DNA of 64,000 nucleotides, from positions 1 through 64,000 of the forward strand of contig JAYFNU010000002.1 of the NCBI GenBank assembly GCA_034933305.1, written 5' to 3'. The notes below the pieces were generated by a model, which saw only the letters and a list, made by a program, of their open reading frames with translations, ran no database searches and was not told the DNA's origin. Of the stretch, positions 16,664 through 24,927 are shown in pieces (the first letter of the stretch is position 1; each line of letters starts with the position of its first letter). Source of the DNA: JAYFNU01 sp034933305 (GTDB lineage: Bacteria; Bacillota; Clostridia; Oscillospirales; Ruminococcaceae). The translations under genes were made by a program, and so were the position numbers.

Positions 16664-17581
16664 CTATTTCGGCGCGGCGCCGTCGGGCGCGGCGGCTTTT
16701 TCCTTTTGCTGTTCTCTTCGCGACTCCAGCCATTCGAGGAGCATGCCGGCCAAAAGGCCCAGGGCGCTGAGGAGACCGCCCCAGAAGAGCGCGGGAGAGG
16801 CCGTGCGCCCGAGCGCGAGGTCGATGGCCGCGCCGGCGAAGATCTGTCCGATGAAGGAGAGCAGCGTCACCCGGAAGGCGGAGAGCTTCGGCACCGTGAC
16901 GTTGAACAGCACCACCAGCGCGACGCCGAATATGCCGCCGCTGAACATCCAGGGCCGCAGGGAGCCGACGCCGGCGTCGCCGGCGGCGGGGATCGCCGCG
17001 GCGAGCACCGCGCAGAAGGGCAGCCCGACGAGATGGTTGTAGAAGGAACCGGCGAGCGCGCCCGTGCCCCGGGACAGCCGGGCGTTGATGACGCGGGAGA
17101 CGACGACCGTGCCGCCCGTCACGAGCGCGAGAAGCATCGCGCCGAAGTTCCCTCCGCTGACGCCGCCCAGCATGACCCCGACGCCCGCGCAGGACAGCAG
17201 GATCCCGACCCACGTGGATCTGCGCACGGGCCGCCTGTCCATGCCGAGCAGACCGAAGGCGTCGAGAAAATTCGAGGTGACGCACTGCCCGAGCAGCCCG
17301 AGGGCGACGATGCTCGTCATGCTCAGGTGAGCGTAGTCGTAATTGTTGAACAGCGTCGTGAGCACGCCCGTCGCGCCGCCGAGGTACGCCCACAGCGGGA
17401 CCGGCGCCTTTTTGAAGAGCTGCACCTTTTTGAGCCGGCAGAGAAAATAGGAGAAGACGACGCCGACGACATGGATGACGGCGGCGGCGCGGAAAACGCC
17501 CATCCCGGCGGTGAGATCGCCGTTGACCGCGACCATCACCGAGATGGCGGCGCCGGCCAGAAGAGCCAGTAGCTGATACAT
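16664..17581 (-). CDS. DMT-type transporter (YdcZ/DUF606-like repeats)
   Basis: 305 residues with about ten hydrophobic segments arranged as two similar halves, each beginning with a LL.G..I.V..A.N or comparable pattern; this fits the drug/metabolite transporter superfamily and specifically the duplicated YdcZ (DUF606) type. Substrate unknown. The ATG at 17581 follows GGGAGG; a longer upstream frame is not conserved. The C-terminus (about 25 residues) is charged and cytoplasmic. Stands alone between converging eutP and the nucleotidyltransferase upstream on the same strand. Confidence 0.75.
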   Translation of the reverse strand: MYQLLALLAGAAISVMVAVNGDLTAGMGVFRAAAVIHVVGVVFSYFLCRLKKVQLFKKAPVPLWAYLGGATGVLTTLFNNYDYAHLSMTSIVALGLLGQCVTSNFLDAFGLLGMDRRPVRRSTWVGILLSCAGVGVMLGGVSGGNFGAMLLALVTGGTVVVSRVINARLSRGTGALAGSFYNHLVGLPFCAVLAAAIPAAGDAGVGSLRPWMFSGGIFGVALVVLFNVTVPKLSAFRVTLLSFIGQIFAGAAIDLALGRTASPALFWGGLLSALGLLAGMLLEWLESRREQQKEKAAAPDGAAPK

Positions 17582-17693
17582 CGCATCCTCCCGACATTGT
17601 TGCCGCGCGGCCGCGCCGCGCGTCCGGGCGCAGGCCCGGGGATTCCCGCACATAAAAACGGCGGGCTGCCGCCCGCCGCGCCGGGGCCTTCCG

Positions 17694-18284
17694 TTACCAG
17701 GGAATGACCCGAAGGGTGCTCCACTGCGCGCACCATTTCTCGCATTTTTTGCGATAGATCTCGGGCGTGATCTGCGTCTTGTTGGCCCGCACGGTCTGCC
17801 CGAACAGATCGTTGAGGCCGAACGGCGCGCAGACGATCAGCTGCTCCGCCTCCATGCGCGCGCCGACCGCCGACGCCGTCGTCGGCCAGGTCGACACCGC
17901 GTCCTCCAGCGAGCGGTAGGGCTGGATCTCGTAGCCGAAGCTGCGCTTGTACCAAAGGTGGACGCGCGCCTGGTTCTTGATGTCGATGCGCAGCGTCAGC
18001 TTCGGGAAATGCTCGCGCACCGTCTGCGCGGTGCGGTCCTCCTTGTCGGCGCTCGTGTCGGCGTCGAAATAGGCGAGATCGATGTCGGAGACGCCGTGCA
18101 GCGGATCGAAGCCGTTCTGGTAATTCCAGACGGTCTGGCACAGACAGCCGCCCCCGATGTAATACTCGCCGAGGCCGAGTTCCTGCGCGCCCTCGAAGAC
18201 GGAAAACAGCGCGGGGCTTTTCGATATGATCGAAAACAGCAGCTCCGTCTGCGTCGTGAGGTCACAGTTGTATCCAAGCAGCAT
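17694..18284 (-). CDS. Nucleotidyltransferase-fold protein (NTP_transf_6/DUF925)
   Basis: 196 residues. Pattern YYIGGGCLCQTVWN followed by GVSDIDLAYFDADTSADKE matches the NTP_transf_6 family, in which GG...W and D-x-D carry the metal and nucleotide site of a nucleotidyltransferase fold. Substrate is unknown. ATG 18284 is preceded by GAGAGGAT. Soluble. Divergent from the nucleoside locus, with about 330 bp between; nearest same-strand gene downstream is the DMT transporter. Confidence 0.85.
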   Translation of the reverse strand: MLLGYNCDLTTQTELLFSIISKSPALFSVFEGAQELGLGEYYIGGGCLCQTVWNYQNGFDPLHGVSDIDLAYFDADTSADKEDRTAQTVREHFPKLTLRIDIKNQARVHLWYKRSFGYEIQPYRSLEDAVSTWPTTASAVGARMEAEQLIVCAPFGLNDLFGQTVRANKTQITPEIYRKKCEKWCAQWSTLRVIPW

Positions 18285-18515
18285 ATGGCAATATCCTCTC
18301 CTGCGCCGCGGCGGATGTCGCCCGCGGCCGGGATCGCGCCCGCCCGCGGCCCCGCCGCCGCGGGTCCCCGGTCTTTCTATGCCCATAGTATACCATAAAA
18401 TGTCGCGCCGGGGAACACCTTCGCGCAGCCCGGCGCGGATTTACCGTCAATCTGACGGAAAAATACGCGCAGGATTCGTGAAAACGCTCATTTTTTCAAA
18501 AGCGCCGCCGGGCAC

Positions 18516-18587
18516 TTGAAAAAAGCGGCCGCGTGTTTTATGATAGAATCAAGTTGTCACACAAGTTAAACGAGATACAAACAACTT
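18516..18587 (+). promoter_or_regulatory. Promoter and possible operator of nucleoside operon 1
   Basis: TTGAAA (18516-18521), 17 bp spacer, TATGAT (18539-18544). Immediately downstream AAGTTGT (18551-18557) and ACAACTT (18581-18587) form a spaced inverted repeat, with further ACAAGTT copies between. It is a plausible binding site for the GntR regulator encoded in the operon. The remaining intergenic sequence back to 18285 holds nothing recognised. Confidence 0.6.
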
Positions 18588-18618
18588 CAAAAATTTACAA
18601 ACAAGTAAGGGGCCGGCC

Positions 18619-19380
18619 ATGCAGGAAAAATTCCGCGTCACGCTGTGCTGTCCCGCGCCGCGCGCGGACTTCGTATCCGGCGAGCTGCATGTGGACAGCG
18701 AGCTGCCCGAGATGGAGCAGTATCTTGCCGCGGGGGACGCCGGCGACATCGTCGTTTACCCCGAGGGCTTTCTGCGCGCGGACCACATCGCCGACGCCGC
18801 GGCGCTCGCGAAAAAGTACGGCAAATGGATCGTCACGGGCACCGACGGCGCCGGCGACAACCACGATCTCTGCGTGGCGGTCATCAGCCCGGCGGACGGC
18901 CTCGTCTACAGCCACAAGAAGACGGCGCTGACCGTCGGCGACGTGGCGCGCGGCAGCACCCGCGGCGAGAGCATCGAGGCGTTTGCGACGCCGTTCTGCG
19001 CCGTCGGCACGATCCTGTGCTACGAGGTGCATTTCCCCGAGGTCGCCCGCATTCTGGCGCTCGGCGGCGCGCAGCTGTTCATCAACACCGTCGGCACGGG
19101 CATGTGGCACGAACAACAGCTGTATGAGTGGACGACCGTCGCGAAGGCGCGGGCCATCGAAAACCGCGCGTTCATCGTCGGCTGCACCCATTACTGCGAT
19201 CCAGTCCCCATGATGTACGCCTACGGCCCGGACGGGCGGGAGCTCGCGCTCGTGACGCACGAGCGCGGCAGCGTCACCGTGGAGATCGACCTTTCGAAAA
19301 TCACGGAGCGTGACTGGCTGCGTGATCGCGCGCCGGCGCTTTACGGAAAACTTTGCGAAAAGCAGGGAGAGACACTATGA
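18619..19380 (+). CDS. Carbon-nitrogen hydrolase (nitrilase superfamily)
   Basis: 253 residues. The Glu-Lys-Cys triad of the superfamily is visible: E in VVYPEGF near residue 50, K in YSHKKTAL near residue 100, and C in TILCYEVHFPE near residue 135. Such enzymes split amides or N-carbamoyl compounds. In a nucleoside-degrading locus an N-carbamoyl or ureido substrate is possible but not proven. ATG preceded by AAGGGG; first gene of the operon. Its stop overlaps the next ATG. Confidence 0.85.
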   Translation: MQEKFRVTLCCPAPRADFVSGELHVDSELPEMEQYLAAGDAGDIVVYPEGFLRADHIADAAALAKKYGKWIVTGTDGAGDNHDLCVAVISPADGLVYSHKKTALTVGDVARGSTRGESIEAFATPFCAVGTILCYEVHFPEVARILALGGAQLFINTVGTGMWHEQQLYEWTTVAKARAIENRAFIVGCTHYCDPVPMMYAYGPDGRELALVTHERGSVTVEIDLSKITERDWLRDRAPALYGKLCEKQGETL

Positions 19381-20726
19381 ACGGATTTCTGCTCAGGAAC
19401 TGCGACGTCGCCGACTTCGACACGCTGAAAACGAAGCGCGCCGAGATCCTCATCGAGGGCGAGCGCATCAAAAAGATCGCGGAGAAGATCGACCCGCGCG
19501 AATACGACGGCGCCACGGTCATCGACGCCCACGGCATGGTCGCCATGCCCTCCTTCACCGACGCGCACACCCATATGAACCAGACCTTTTTCAAGGGCCC
19601 GATGGACGATTACCCCATCACCCAGTGGCTCGTTCGCCTTTTCGGCTTCGAGGACATCATGGACGACGAGATGGTCTACTACTCGTCGCTGCTCGGCTGC
19701 CTCTCGTCGCTGCGCTTCGGCACGACGACCATCAACGAGATGGGCGACTGGATGCGCGTCGACCCCATTCTGCAGGCTTTTGAGGACAGCGGCATCCGCG
19801 CGACGTTCGGCGTGAGCACGACGGACGTGCCGGAAAACGAGGCGACGCCGATCATCACGGTCGACGAGGCGCTGCGGCGCTCCGAGGTCGTCTATAAAAA
19901 AGCGCACGGCCGCAACGGCGGGCTCATCCGCGCGTCGGTCGCGCCCGCGGGCCTGCCCGCGTGTTCCAAGACGCTCGTGCAGGCGCTCAAGGCCTTCGCG
20001 AACGAGCGCGGGCTCGTCTTCCACACCCACCTCGGCGAGGGCAAAAAAGAGACGGAAGACGTCATGCGCATGTACAACCTGCGCGGCGAGGGCGAGGCGC
20101 TGTACGAATTCGGCATCCTCGACAAGAACACGCTGCTCGCGCACAGCATCTGGCTCAAGGACTTCGAGCTCGACATGATCAGGGAGTGCGGCGCGAACCC
20201 GGTGCACTGCCCCAACACGAATATGAAGATCAGCGACGGCATCCCGCCCGTCGCCGCCATGCTCAGGCGCGGCATCAACGTCGCCATGGGCTGCGACGGC
20301 GAGGCCTCGAGCTCGACGCGCGACATGATCCGCGAAGGGCGCGCGGGCGCGTACCTGCAGAAGGCCGCGACGCTCGACCCGACCGTCATGGACGCCGGCA
20401 CGACGTTCAAGATGATGACGCGCAACGGCGCGCGCGCGCTCGGCTACGGCGACGTCGGCGAGCTGAAGGAAGGCAACCGCGCCGACCTCATCCTCGTCAA
20501 CATGGACGACGACCTGTCGCTCGTCAGCCCCGAATACCGCGTCGGCAACCTGCTCTACGCGGGCGACGGGCACGCCGTCGACACCGTCTTCTGCAACGGC
20601 CGCCTCATGGTCCGCAACAAAAAGCTCCAGAATTTTGACGAAGAGGACATCCTCGAAAAGTGCAGGGCTTCGGTCAGCAAACTCAACGCACGAATCGCCG
20701 AATGGGATTTAAAGAATAAAAAATAA
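19377..20726 (+). CDS. Amidohydrolase, nucleoside/nucleobase deaminase type
   Basis: 449 residues. Metal motifs of the amidohydrolase superfamily: DAHTHMNQTFFKG near residue 66, HTHLGEGKKE near residue 218, AHSIWL near residue 258, and GCDGEASSS near residue 310; the C-terminal LGYGDVGELKEGNRADLILV closes the composite domain. This pattern is that of the SAH/MTA deaminase, adenosine deaminase and guanine deaminase-like group. Next to five phosphorylase-like genes and a nucleoside importer, deamination of a purine nucleoside or base is the likely role; exact substrate open. Confidence 0.85.
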   Translation: MNGFLLRNCDVADFDTLKTKRAEILIEGERIKKIAEKIDPREYDGATVIDAHGMVAMPSFTDAHTHMNQTFFKGPMDDYPITQWLVRLFGFEDIMDDEMVYYSSLLGCLSSLRFGTTTINEMGDWMRVDPILQAFEDSGIRATFGVSTTDVPENEATPIITVDEALRRSEVVYKKAHGRNGGLIRASVAPAGLPACSKTLVQALKAFANERGLVFHTHLGEGKKETEDVMRMYNLRGEGEALYEFGILDKNTLLAHSIWLKDFELDMIRECGANPVHCPNTNMKISDGIPPVAAMLRRGINVAMGCDGEASSSTRDMIREGRAGAYLQKAATLDPTVMDAGTTFKMMTRNGARALGYGDVGELKEGNRADLILVNMDDDLSLVSPEYRVGNLLYAGDGHAVDTVFCNGRLMVRNKKLQNFDEEDILEKCRASVSKLNARIAEWDLKNKK

Positions 20727-20737
20727 CGGAGAGTAGA

Positions 20738-21571
20738 ATGGAATTCAGAGCTAAGAAATTCACGGGCGAAGACGGCAAGCTGTTCTTCACGGGGCTCGGC
20801 GACGGCGACATCGCGCCGTCCGTGCTCATGCCGGGCGACCTCGCGCGCAGCAAGATCATCGCCGGCTGCTTCAAGGAGTCGCATTTCGTCAACAGCCGCC
20901 GCACCTATTATACCTATACGGGCAAAACGCAGAAGGACGTGCCCATCTCAGTCGTGTCCTCCGGCATGGGCCCCCTCGCCGTCAGCACGGTGGCGGAGGA
21001 GCTGTCCAACATCGGCCTGCAGAATCTCATCCGCGTGGGCACGGGCGCCGCGCTCATGACCGATTACGAACCCGGCCGCATCATCATCGCGACGGGCTGC
21101 GTGCGCGGCGACGGCTGCTCGTACGAGTACGCGCCGCCCGAGTTCCCCGCGATCGCCGATCCCTTCGTCGTCGAAGCGCTCATCCGCGCGTCCCGCGAGA
21201 TGGGCGAGGAGCCGGTCGTCGGTCTCTACCGCGCGCACGACTCCTACTACCGCGAGACGAGCACGGCGATGGTCGACACCTACGAGCGCATGAAGCCGTG
21301 GGTCGACGCCGGCGTCAAGATGGTCGAGAACGAGAGCGCGCTGCTGTTTGTGCTCGCGCACAGGCTCGGCATCCGCGCGGGCTCCATCTGCGTGTCGCAC
21401 ACGAGCATGATCGAAGGCACGATCTATTACGAAGGGCCCGATTCGCGCAAGGCGTATCCGTGGGCCTTCGAGGACGACTTCATGGACAAGCGCATCCTCG
21501 TCGCGAGCAAGATCGCCGTGCGCGCGGTCGAGATCCTCGACGACATGATCCGGAAGGGGGAAGTAAGATGA
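20738..21571 (+). CDS. Nucleoside phosphorylase, canonical copy A1
   Basis: 277 residues, PNP/UDP family, closest in pattern to uridine phosphorylase. Phosphate-site residues are intact: PGDLAR at 32-37 and R99 in LIRVGTGAAL. SSGMGPLAVSTVAEEL is the family signature, and MVENESALL is the ribose-binding segment. It would split a nucleoside with phosphate to base plus (deoxy)ribose 1-phosphate. ATG follows GGAGAG. Overlaps by ATGA with the divergent paralogue behind it. Confidence 0.88.
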   Translation: MEFRAKKFTGEDGKLFFTGLGDGDIAPSVLMPGDLARSKIIAGCFKESHFVNSRRTYYTYTGKTQKDVPISVVSSGMGPLAVSTVAEELSNIGLQNLIRVGTGAALMTDYEPGRIIIATGCVRGDGCSYEYAPPEFPAIADPFVVEALIRASREMGEEPVVGLYRAHDSYYRETSTAMVDTYERMKPWVDAGVKMVENESALLFVLAHRLGIRAGSICVSHTSMIEGTIYYEGPDSRKAYPWAFEDDFMDKRILVASKIAVRAVEILDDMIRKGEVR

Positions 21572-22368
21572 GCAAGGTCAAAAACGGGTTCGACAGCGTC
21601 CCCCAGTATGAAGCAGACAAAAAGGTCCACCATCTGGGCATCAATGCTTCCCAGATCGCGCCGGGCGTCATCCTCACGTCCAACCTCGAGCGCACGGCGG
21701 TCATCGCCGGCACTTTTGACAAGGCCGAACAGGTCGGCTTCCACCGCGAGTACATCACCTACACCGGCGAAAAGTACGGCGTGCCCATGAGCGCCATGTC
21801 CATCGGCAACGGCTGCATGCCCACGTCCATCGCGGTGGAGGAGCTGCGCCACATCGGCTGCCGCAACATGATCAAGGTCGGCTCCTGCGGCGCCATCCAG
21901 CCGGACATCGAGCCCGGCACCATCCTCGTCCCGACGGGCGCGGTGCGCTGCGAGGGCGCGACGGTCGAATATCTCAATCTCCAGTATCCCGCGGTCACCG
22001 ACCACGAGACGCTGTTCGCCATCATGGATGCGGCGCGGAAGCGCGGCAAGCCCATCCGGACGGGCATCATCCGCACCCATGACGCGCTGTTCCTCGAGTC
22101 GCCGTTCGCACACGACGGCATGGCCGAGCGCATCAGGCCCTGGCAGGAGCTCGGCGTGCTCGCCGTCGACAACGAGGCGTCGGCGCTGCTCGCCATCGCG
22201 GCGATCCTCGGCTCGCGCGCGGGCTGCGTCTATGTCGTGACCGACAATTACGCGACGGGGAAGTCCATCGACTTCAAAACACAGTACGCGCCGCTCATGC
22301 GCGACGCCATCGACATCGCGGAGCTCGCGCTGTCGGAGATCGTAAAGGCCCATGGCGAACGTCAATAA
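21568..22368 (+). CDS. Nucleoside phosphorylase-family protein, divergent copy B1
   Basis: 266 residues, same fold and family as the gene before it (EYITYTGEKYGVPMSAMSIG, SIAVEELRHIGCRN, GAVRCEGATVEYLNLQYPAV, TGIIRTHDALF). The phosphate loop PGDP-x-R is replaced by TSNLER (37-42), the usual Arg of the RVGT motif is Lys (K103 in MIKVGSCGAI), and the signature glycine motif reads IGNGCMP. The ribose segment AVDNEASALL is kept. It may be a hydrolase, a binding or regulatory subunit, or use another acceptor. GGAAGTAAG upstream; coupled to A1. Confidence 0.8.
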   Translation: MSKVKNGFDSVPQYEADKKVHHLGINASQIAPGVILTSNLERTAVIAGTFDKAEQVGFHREYITYTGEKYGVPMSAMSIGNGCMPTSIAVEELRHIGCRNMIKVGSCGAIQPDIEPGTILVPTGAVRCEGATVEYLNLQYPAVTDHETLFAIMDAARKRGKPIRTGIIRTHDALFLESPFAHDGMAERIRPWQELGVLAVDNEASALLAIAAILGSRAGCVYVVTDNYATGKSIDFKTQYAPLMRDAIDIAELALSEIVKAHGERQ

Positions 22369-23161
22369 CGCCGTCATCTCCGACAAGGCGCGGGAAGTGC
22401 TCGCGCAGGAGATGCGCGGCCGCGGCACGCCGGTCTACGTCGACCTGTACCGCCGCCTCCAGCGGCTCATCACGGACGGGGAGTTCAAAAAGGGCGACAT
22501 GCTGCCGAGCGAAAGCGAACTCGCGCGCCTGACGGGCGCGGGGCGCACGTCGCTGCGCAGCGCGCTGGTGCTGCTGTACGAGGACGGCTACATCAAGACC
22601 TATCACGGGCGCGGCACCTTCGTCGTCTACGACACCGCGAAGCCCGACACGTTCGGCGGCTTCCCGACGGTCTACACGCTGCCGCGCGAGCGGGTCCGGC
22701 GGGCCATCGGCGAAGCGCAGGTCGTGTATTCGCAGCACCGCCCGAACTCCTACGACGCCTTCCTCGACAACGAGCTGCACGCCGGCGGCGCCCAGCTCAA
22801 CAGCTTCGTGCGCCTGTACGCGGCCGGCGGCACCAACGCGGTGCTCAGCTACACCTATTTTCCGGCCGCCGCGCTCGACCCGTCGGCCCGCACGGACGAC
22901 GAGATCGAAGCATGGCTCGCCCGGTATTTCGCGCAGAACGTCCACAGCGTCGGCTGCTCCTTCGCTTCCGTGCCCGCGGCGGGCGTGCGGGGGACCGAGA
23001 CGAGATTCAGCTTTGACGGCGAGAATTTCCTGCTCATCGCGTCGACATGGCTGTCGGCGGCGGGCGAACCGCTCGCCTACTGCAAGGACTATTACAACTG
23101 CGACGCCATGCGCTTCAAGGCGACCTTTGAGATCAAATCGAATGAAGAAAGAGAAATGTGA
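22352..23161 (+). CDS. GntR-family transcriptional regulator
   Basis: 269 residues. Winged helix-turn-helix at about residues 26-95 (YVDLYRRLQRLITDGEFKKGDMLPSESELARLTGAGRTSLRSAL...YHGRGTFV), the GntR signature. The effector domain (about 100-265) resembles the UTRA/HutC chorismate-lyase fold in length and position. Starts inside the previous gene. It probably senses a nucleoside or breakdown product and controls the locus; candidate operator repeats lie upstream of the nitrilase gene. Confidence 0.85.
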   Translation: MANVNNAVISDKAREVLAQEMRGRGTPVYVDLYRRLQRLITDGEFKKGDMLPSESELARLTGAGRTSLRSALVLLYEDGYIKTYHGRGTFVVYDTAKPDTFGGFPTVYTLPRERVRRAIGEAQVVYSQHRPNSYDAFLDNELHAGGAQLNSFVRLYAAGGTNAVLSYTYFPAAALDPSARTDDEIEAWLARYFAQNVHSVGCSFASVPAAGVRGTETRFSFDGENFLLIASTWLSAAGEPLAYCKDYYNCDAMRFKATFEIKSNEEREM

Positions 23162-23164
23162 AAA

Positions 23165-23959
23165 ATGAAATATAAAGCCGTAAGACTCGAAAACAGGAAC
23201 GGAAAGATGTGGCACATCGGCCTCGACGAAAAGGACATCGGCCGGCACGTCATCCTGCCCGCCGACCCCGCGCGCTGCGAGATGGTCGCGAAGCAGTTCG
23301 ACAACGCCGAGCTCAAGGCCGTGTCGCGCGGCAACCCGACCTACACGGGCACCTACAGGGACATCCCCGTCTCCGTCATGTGCACCGGCATGGGCGGCAC
23401 GGCGGTCGCCATCTGCACCGAGGAGCTCAAGATCATCGGCGCGAAGACGCTCATCCGCATGGGCACCTGCGGCAGCCTGCAGCCGGACATGCCCCCCAAC
23501 TCCTTCGTCATCGCCACGGGCGCCGTGCGCGGCGACGGCACCACCAACGAATACATCCCGTCGGAATATCCGGCGGTCGCGGACGTCGATGTCGTGTACG
23601 CGCTGCGCGCCGCGGCGCGGGAATTCGGCGTCGAGCCCTATGTCGGCATCATCCGCAGCCACGACACGTTCTATCTCGAGAGCCCCGGCGCGCACGAGGG
23701 ATGGCGCGAGCGCATCCAGCCGTGGACCGACGCGGGCGTGCTCGCCGTGGAAAACGAGAGCTCGTCGCTGTTCGTCGTCTCCTCGCTGCTCGGCGGCGTG
23801 CGCGCGGGCACCATCCTGCTCGCCGGCAACAGCCTGTACAACGCCTACGGCAGCATGTGCACCTCGAACGACGACGGCTATGCCGAGCGCGTCGACCTCA
23901 TGACGAAGATCACGCTGCGGGCCATCGAGATGATCGACAAGCTCGATGATTTGAAATAA
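23165..23959 (+). CDS. Nucleoside phosphorylase, third copy (C)
   Basis: 264 residues, PNP/UDP family. Phosphate site nearly canonical: PADPAR at 32-37 (Gly to Ala) and R98 in LIRMGTCGSL; signature CTGMGGTAVAICTEEL; ribose segment AVENESSSLF. RSHDTFYLES matches the base-binding loop region. Begins three bases after the GntR stop with a GAAAGAGAAATG spacer. Likely an active phosphorylase with its own base preference. Confidence 0.85.
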   Translation: MKYKAVRLENRNGKMWHIGLDEKDIGRHVILPADPARCEMVAKQFDNAELKAVSRGNPTYTGTYRDIPVSVMCTGMGGTAVAICTEELKIIGAKTLIRMGTCGSLQPDMPPNSFVIATGAVRGDGTTNEYIPSEYPAVADVDVVYALRAAAREFGVEPYVGIIRSHDTFYLESPGAHEGWRERIQPWTDAGVLAVENESSSLFVVSSLLGGVRAGTILLAGNSLYNAYGSMCTSNDDGYAERVDLMTKITLRAIEMIDKLDDLK

Positions 23960-23969
23960 GGGGTTCGTT

Positions 23970-24656
23970 TTGATCAAAGAATATTTTGCTTCGCTCAATG
24001 TGCGCTCGCTGCTGCGGCGGCTGCTGCTGCTCGTGCCGACGATGGCGCTCATCAATTTCAGCATCGGCTGCTACTACACCTGCGGCCTCGGCACCGATCC
24101 CATCTCCGTGTTCATCGACGGACAGCACGTCCTGCTCGGCTGGTCCTACGGACAGATCACGTCCCTGAACAACGTCATCCTCTTCGCCGTCATGCTGTGG
24201 CTCGGCCGCAAATACATGGGCCTCGGCACCGTCGCGACCGTTTTTCTGTCCGGCCCGCTGATCGATCTGTTCGAGGGCATGCTGCGCGCCGCGTTTCCCG
24301 CGGAAAGCTCGCCGCTTTACGTGAAGATCATCCTGCTGTGCATCGGCGTCTTCGGCTTCGGCATCGGCCTCGGGTTCTTCGTGACGGAGAGCCTCGGCAT
24401 CGGCCCGTTCGACTTTCTGCCGCTGTGGCTGCGCGACGTGACGAAGATCGATCTGCGGTGGACGCGCATGCTGTTTGACGCGCTGTTCCTCATCACGGGC
24501 TGGCTCATGGGCGGCATCGTCGGCGTCGGCACGGCGGCCGGCGTGCTGCTGACAGGCCCCGTCATGAGCTTCACGCTGAAGCGTGTCGGCGCGCCGCTCG
24601 AGCGCTTTTTCGGGCCGCTGAAAAAGGGCCCCGAACAGGCCGCCGGACAGCAATAG
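23970..24656 (+). CDS. YczE/YyaS/YitT-family membrane protein
   Basis: 228 residues with five to six hydrophobic segments and GLGTDPISVF, GLGFFVTESLGIGPFDFLPL and GGIVGVGTAAGVLLTGP, matching the YczE/YyaS membrane family. Start is TTG behind AAGGGG. Function of the family is not settled; here it may export a product or be a channel component for the nucleoside pathway. Last gene of operon 1, ends in TAG. Confidence 0.75.
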   Translation: MIKEYFASLNVRSLLRRLLLLVPTMALINFSIGCYYTCGLGTDPISVFIDGQHVLLGWSYGQITSLNNVILFAVMLWLGRKYMGLGTVATVFLSGPLIDLFEGMLRAAFPAESSPLYVKIILLCIGVFGFGIGLGFFVTESLGIGPFDFLPLWLRDVTKIDLRWTRMLFDALFLITGWLMGGIVGVGTAAGVLLTGPVMSFTLKRVGAPLERFFGPLKKGPEQAAGQQ

Positions 24657-24782
24657 TTACAATTGTTTACAGCCGATACCCTTTCGTATAATACGCCAAA
24701 ATTCCGAAGATAAATATGTGCAATTAGCAGAACAGTGGGCGAACCTGTCCCTTAAAAAGTGGGCAGGAAGGCGATTTGTCGG

Positions 24783-24811
24783 TTGAAATAACGTGCGTTC
24801 TATATTATAAT
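24783..24811 (+). promoter_or_regulatory. Promoter of BMP nucleoside ABC operon
   Basis: TTGAAA (24783-24788), 17 bp, TATAAT (24806-24811). The roughly 110-base leader that follows contains a CATCC/GGATG-closed stem and GGGCgaaaGCCC just before the ribosome binding site; no known riboswitch consensus was recognised. Confidence 0.85.
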
Positions 24812-24927
24812 TTAGTAGAAATACGGCGTCGGATTCCCGCCGCATCCGCCTGCGCAAGGGGGCTGCGGAGGATGAAGCGACGTGTTTTATATGGGCGAAA
24901 GCCCGCAAAATTTATCAGGAGGCAAAT

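Noticed and set aside
24812..24927. Purine or other riboswitch in the leader of the nucleoside importer
   Set aside because: Stems are present, but the conserved core bases of the purine riboswitch are not found and no terminator/antiterminator pair is visible.
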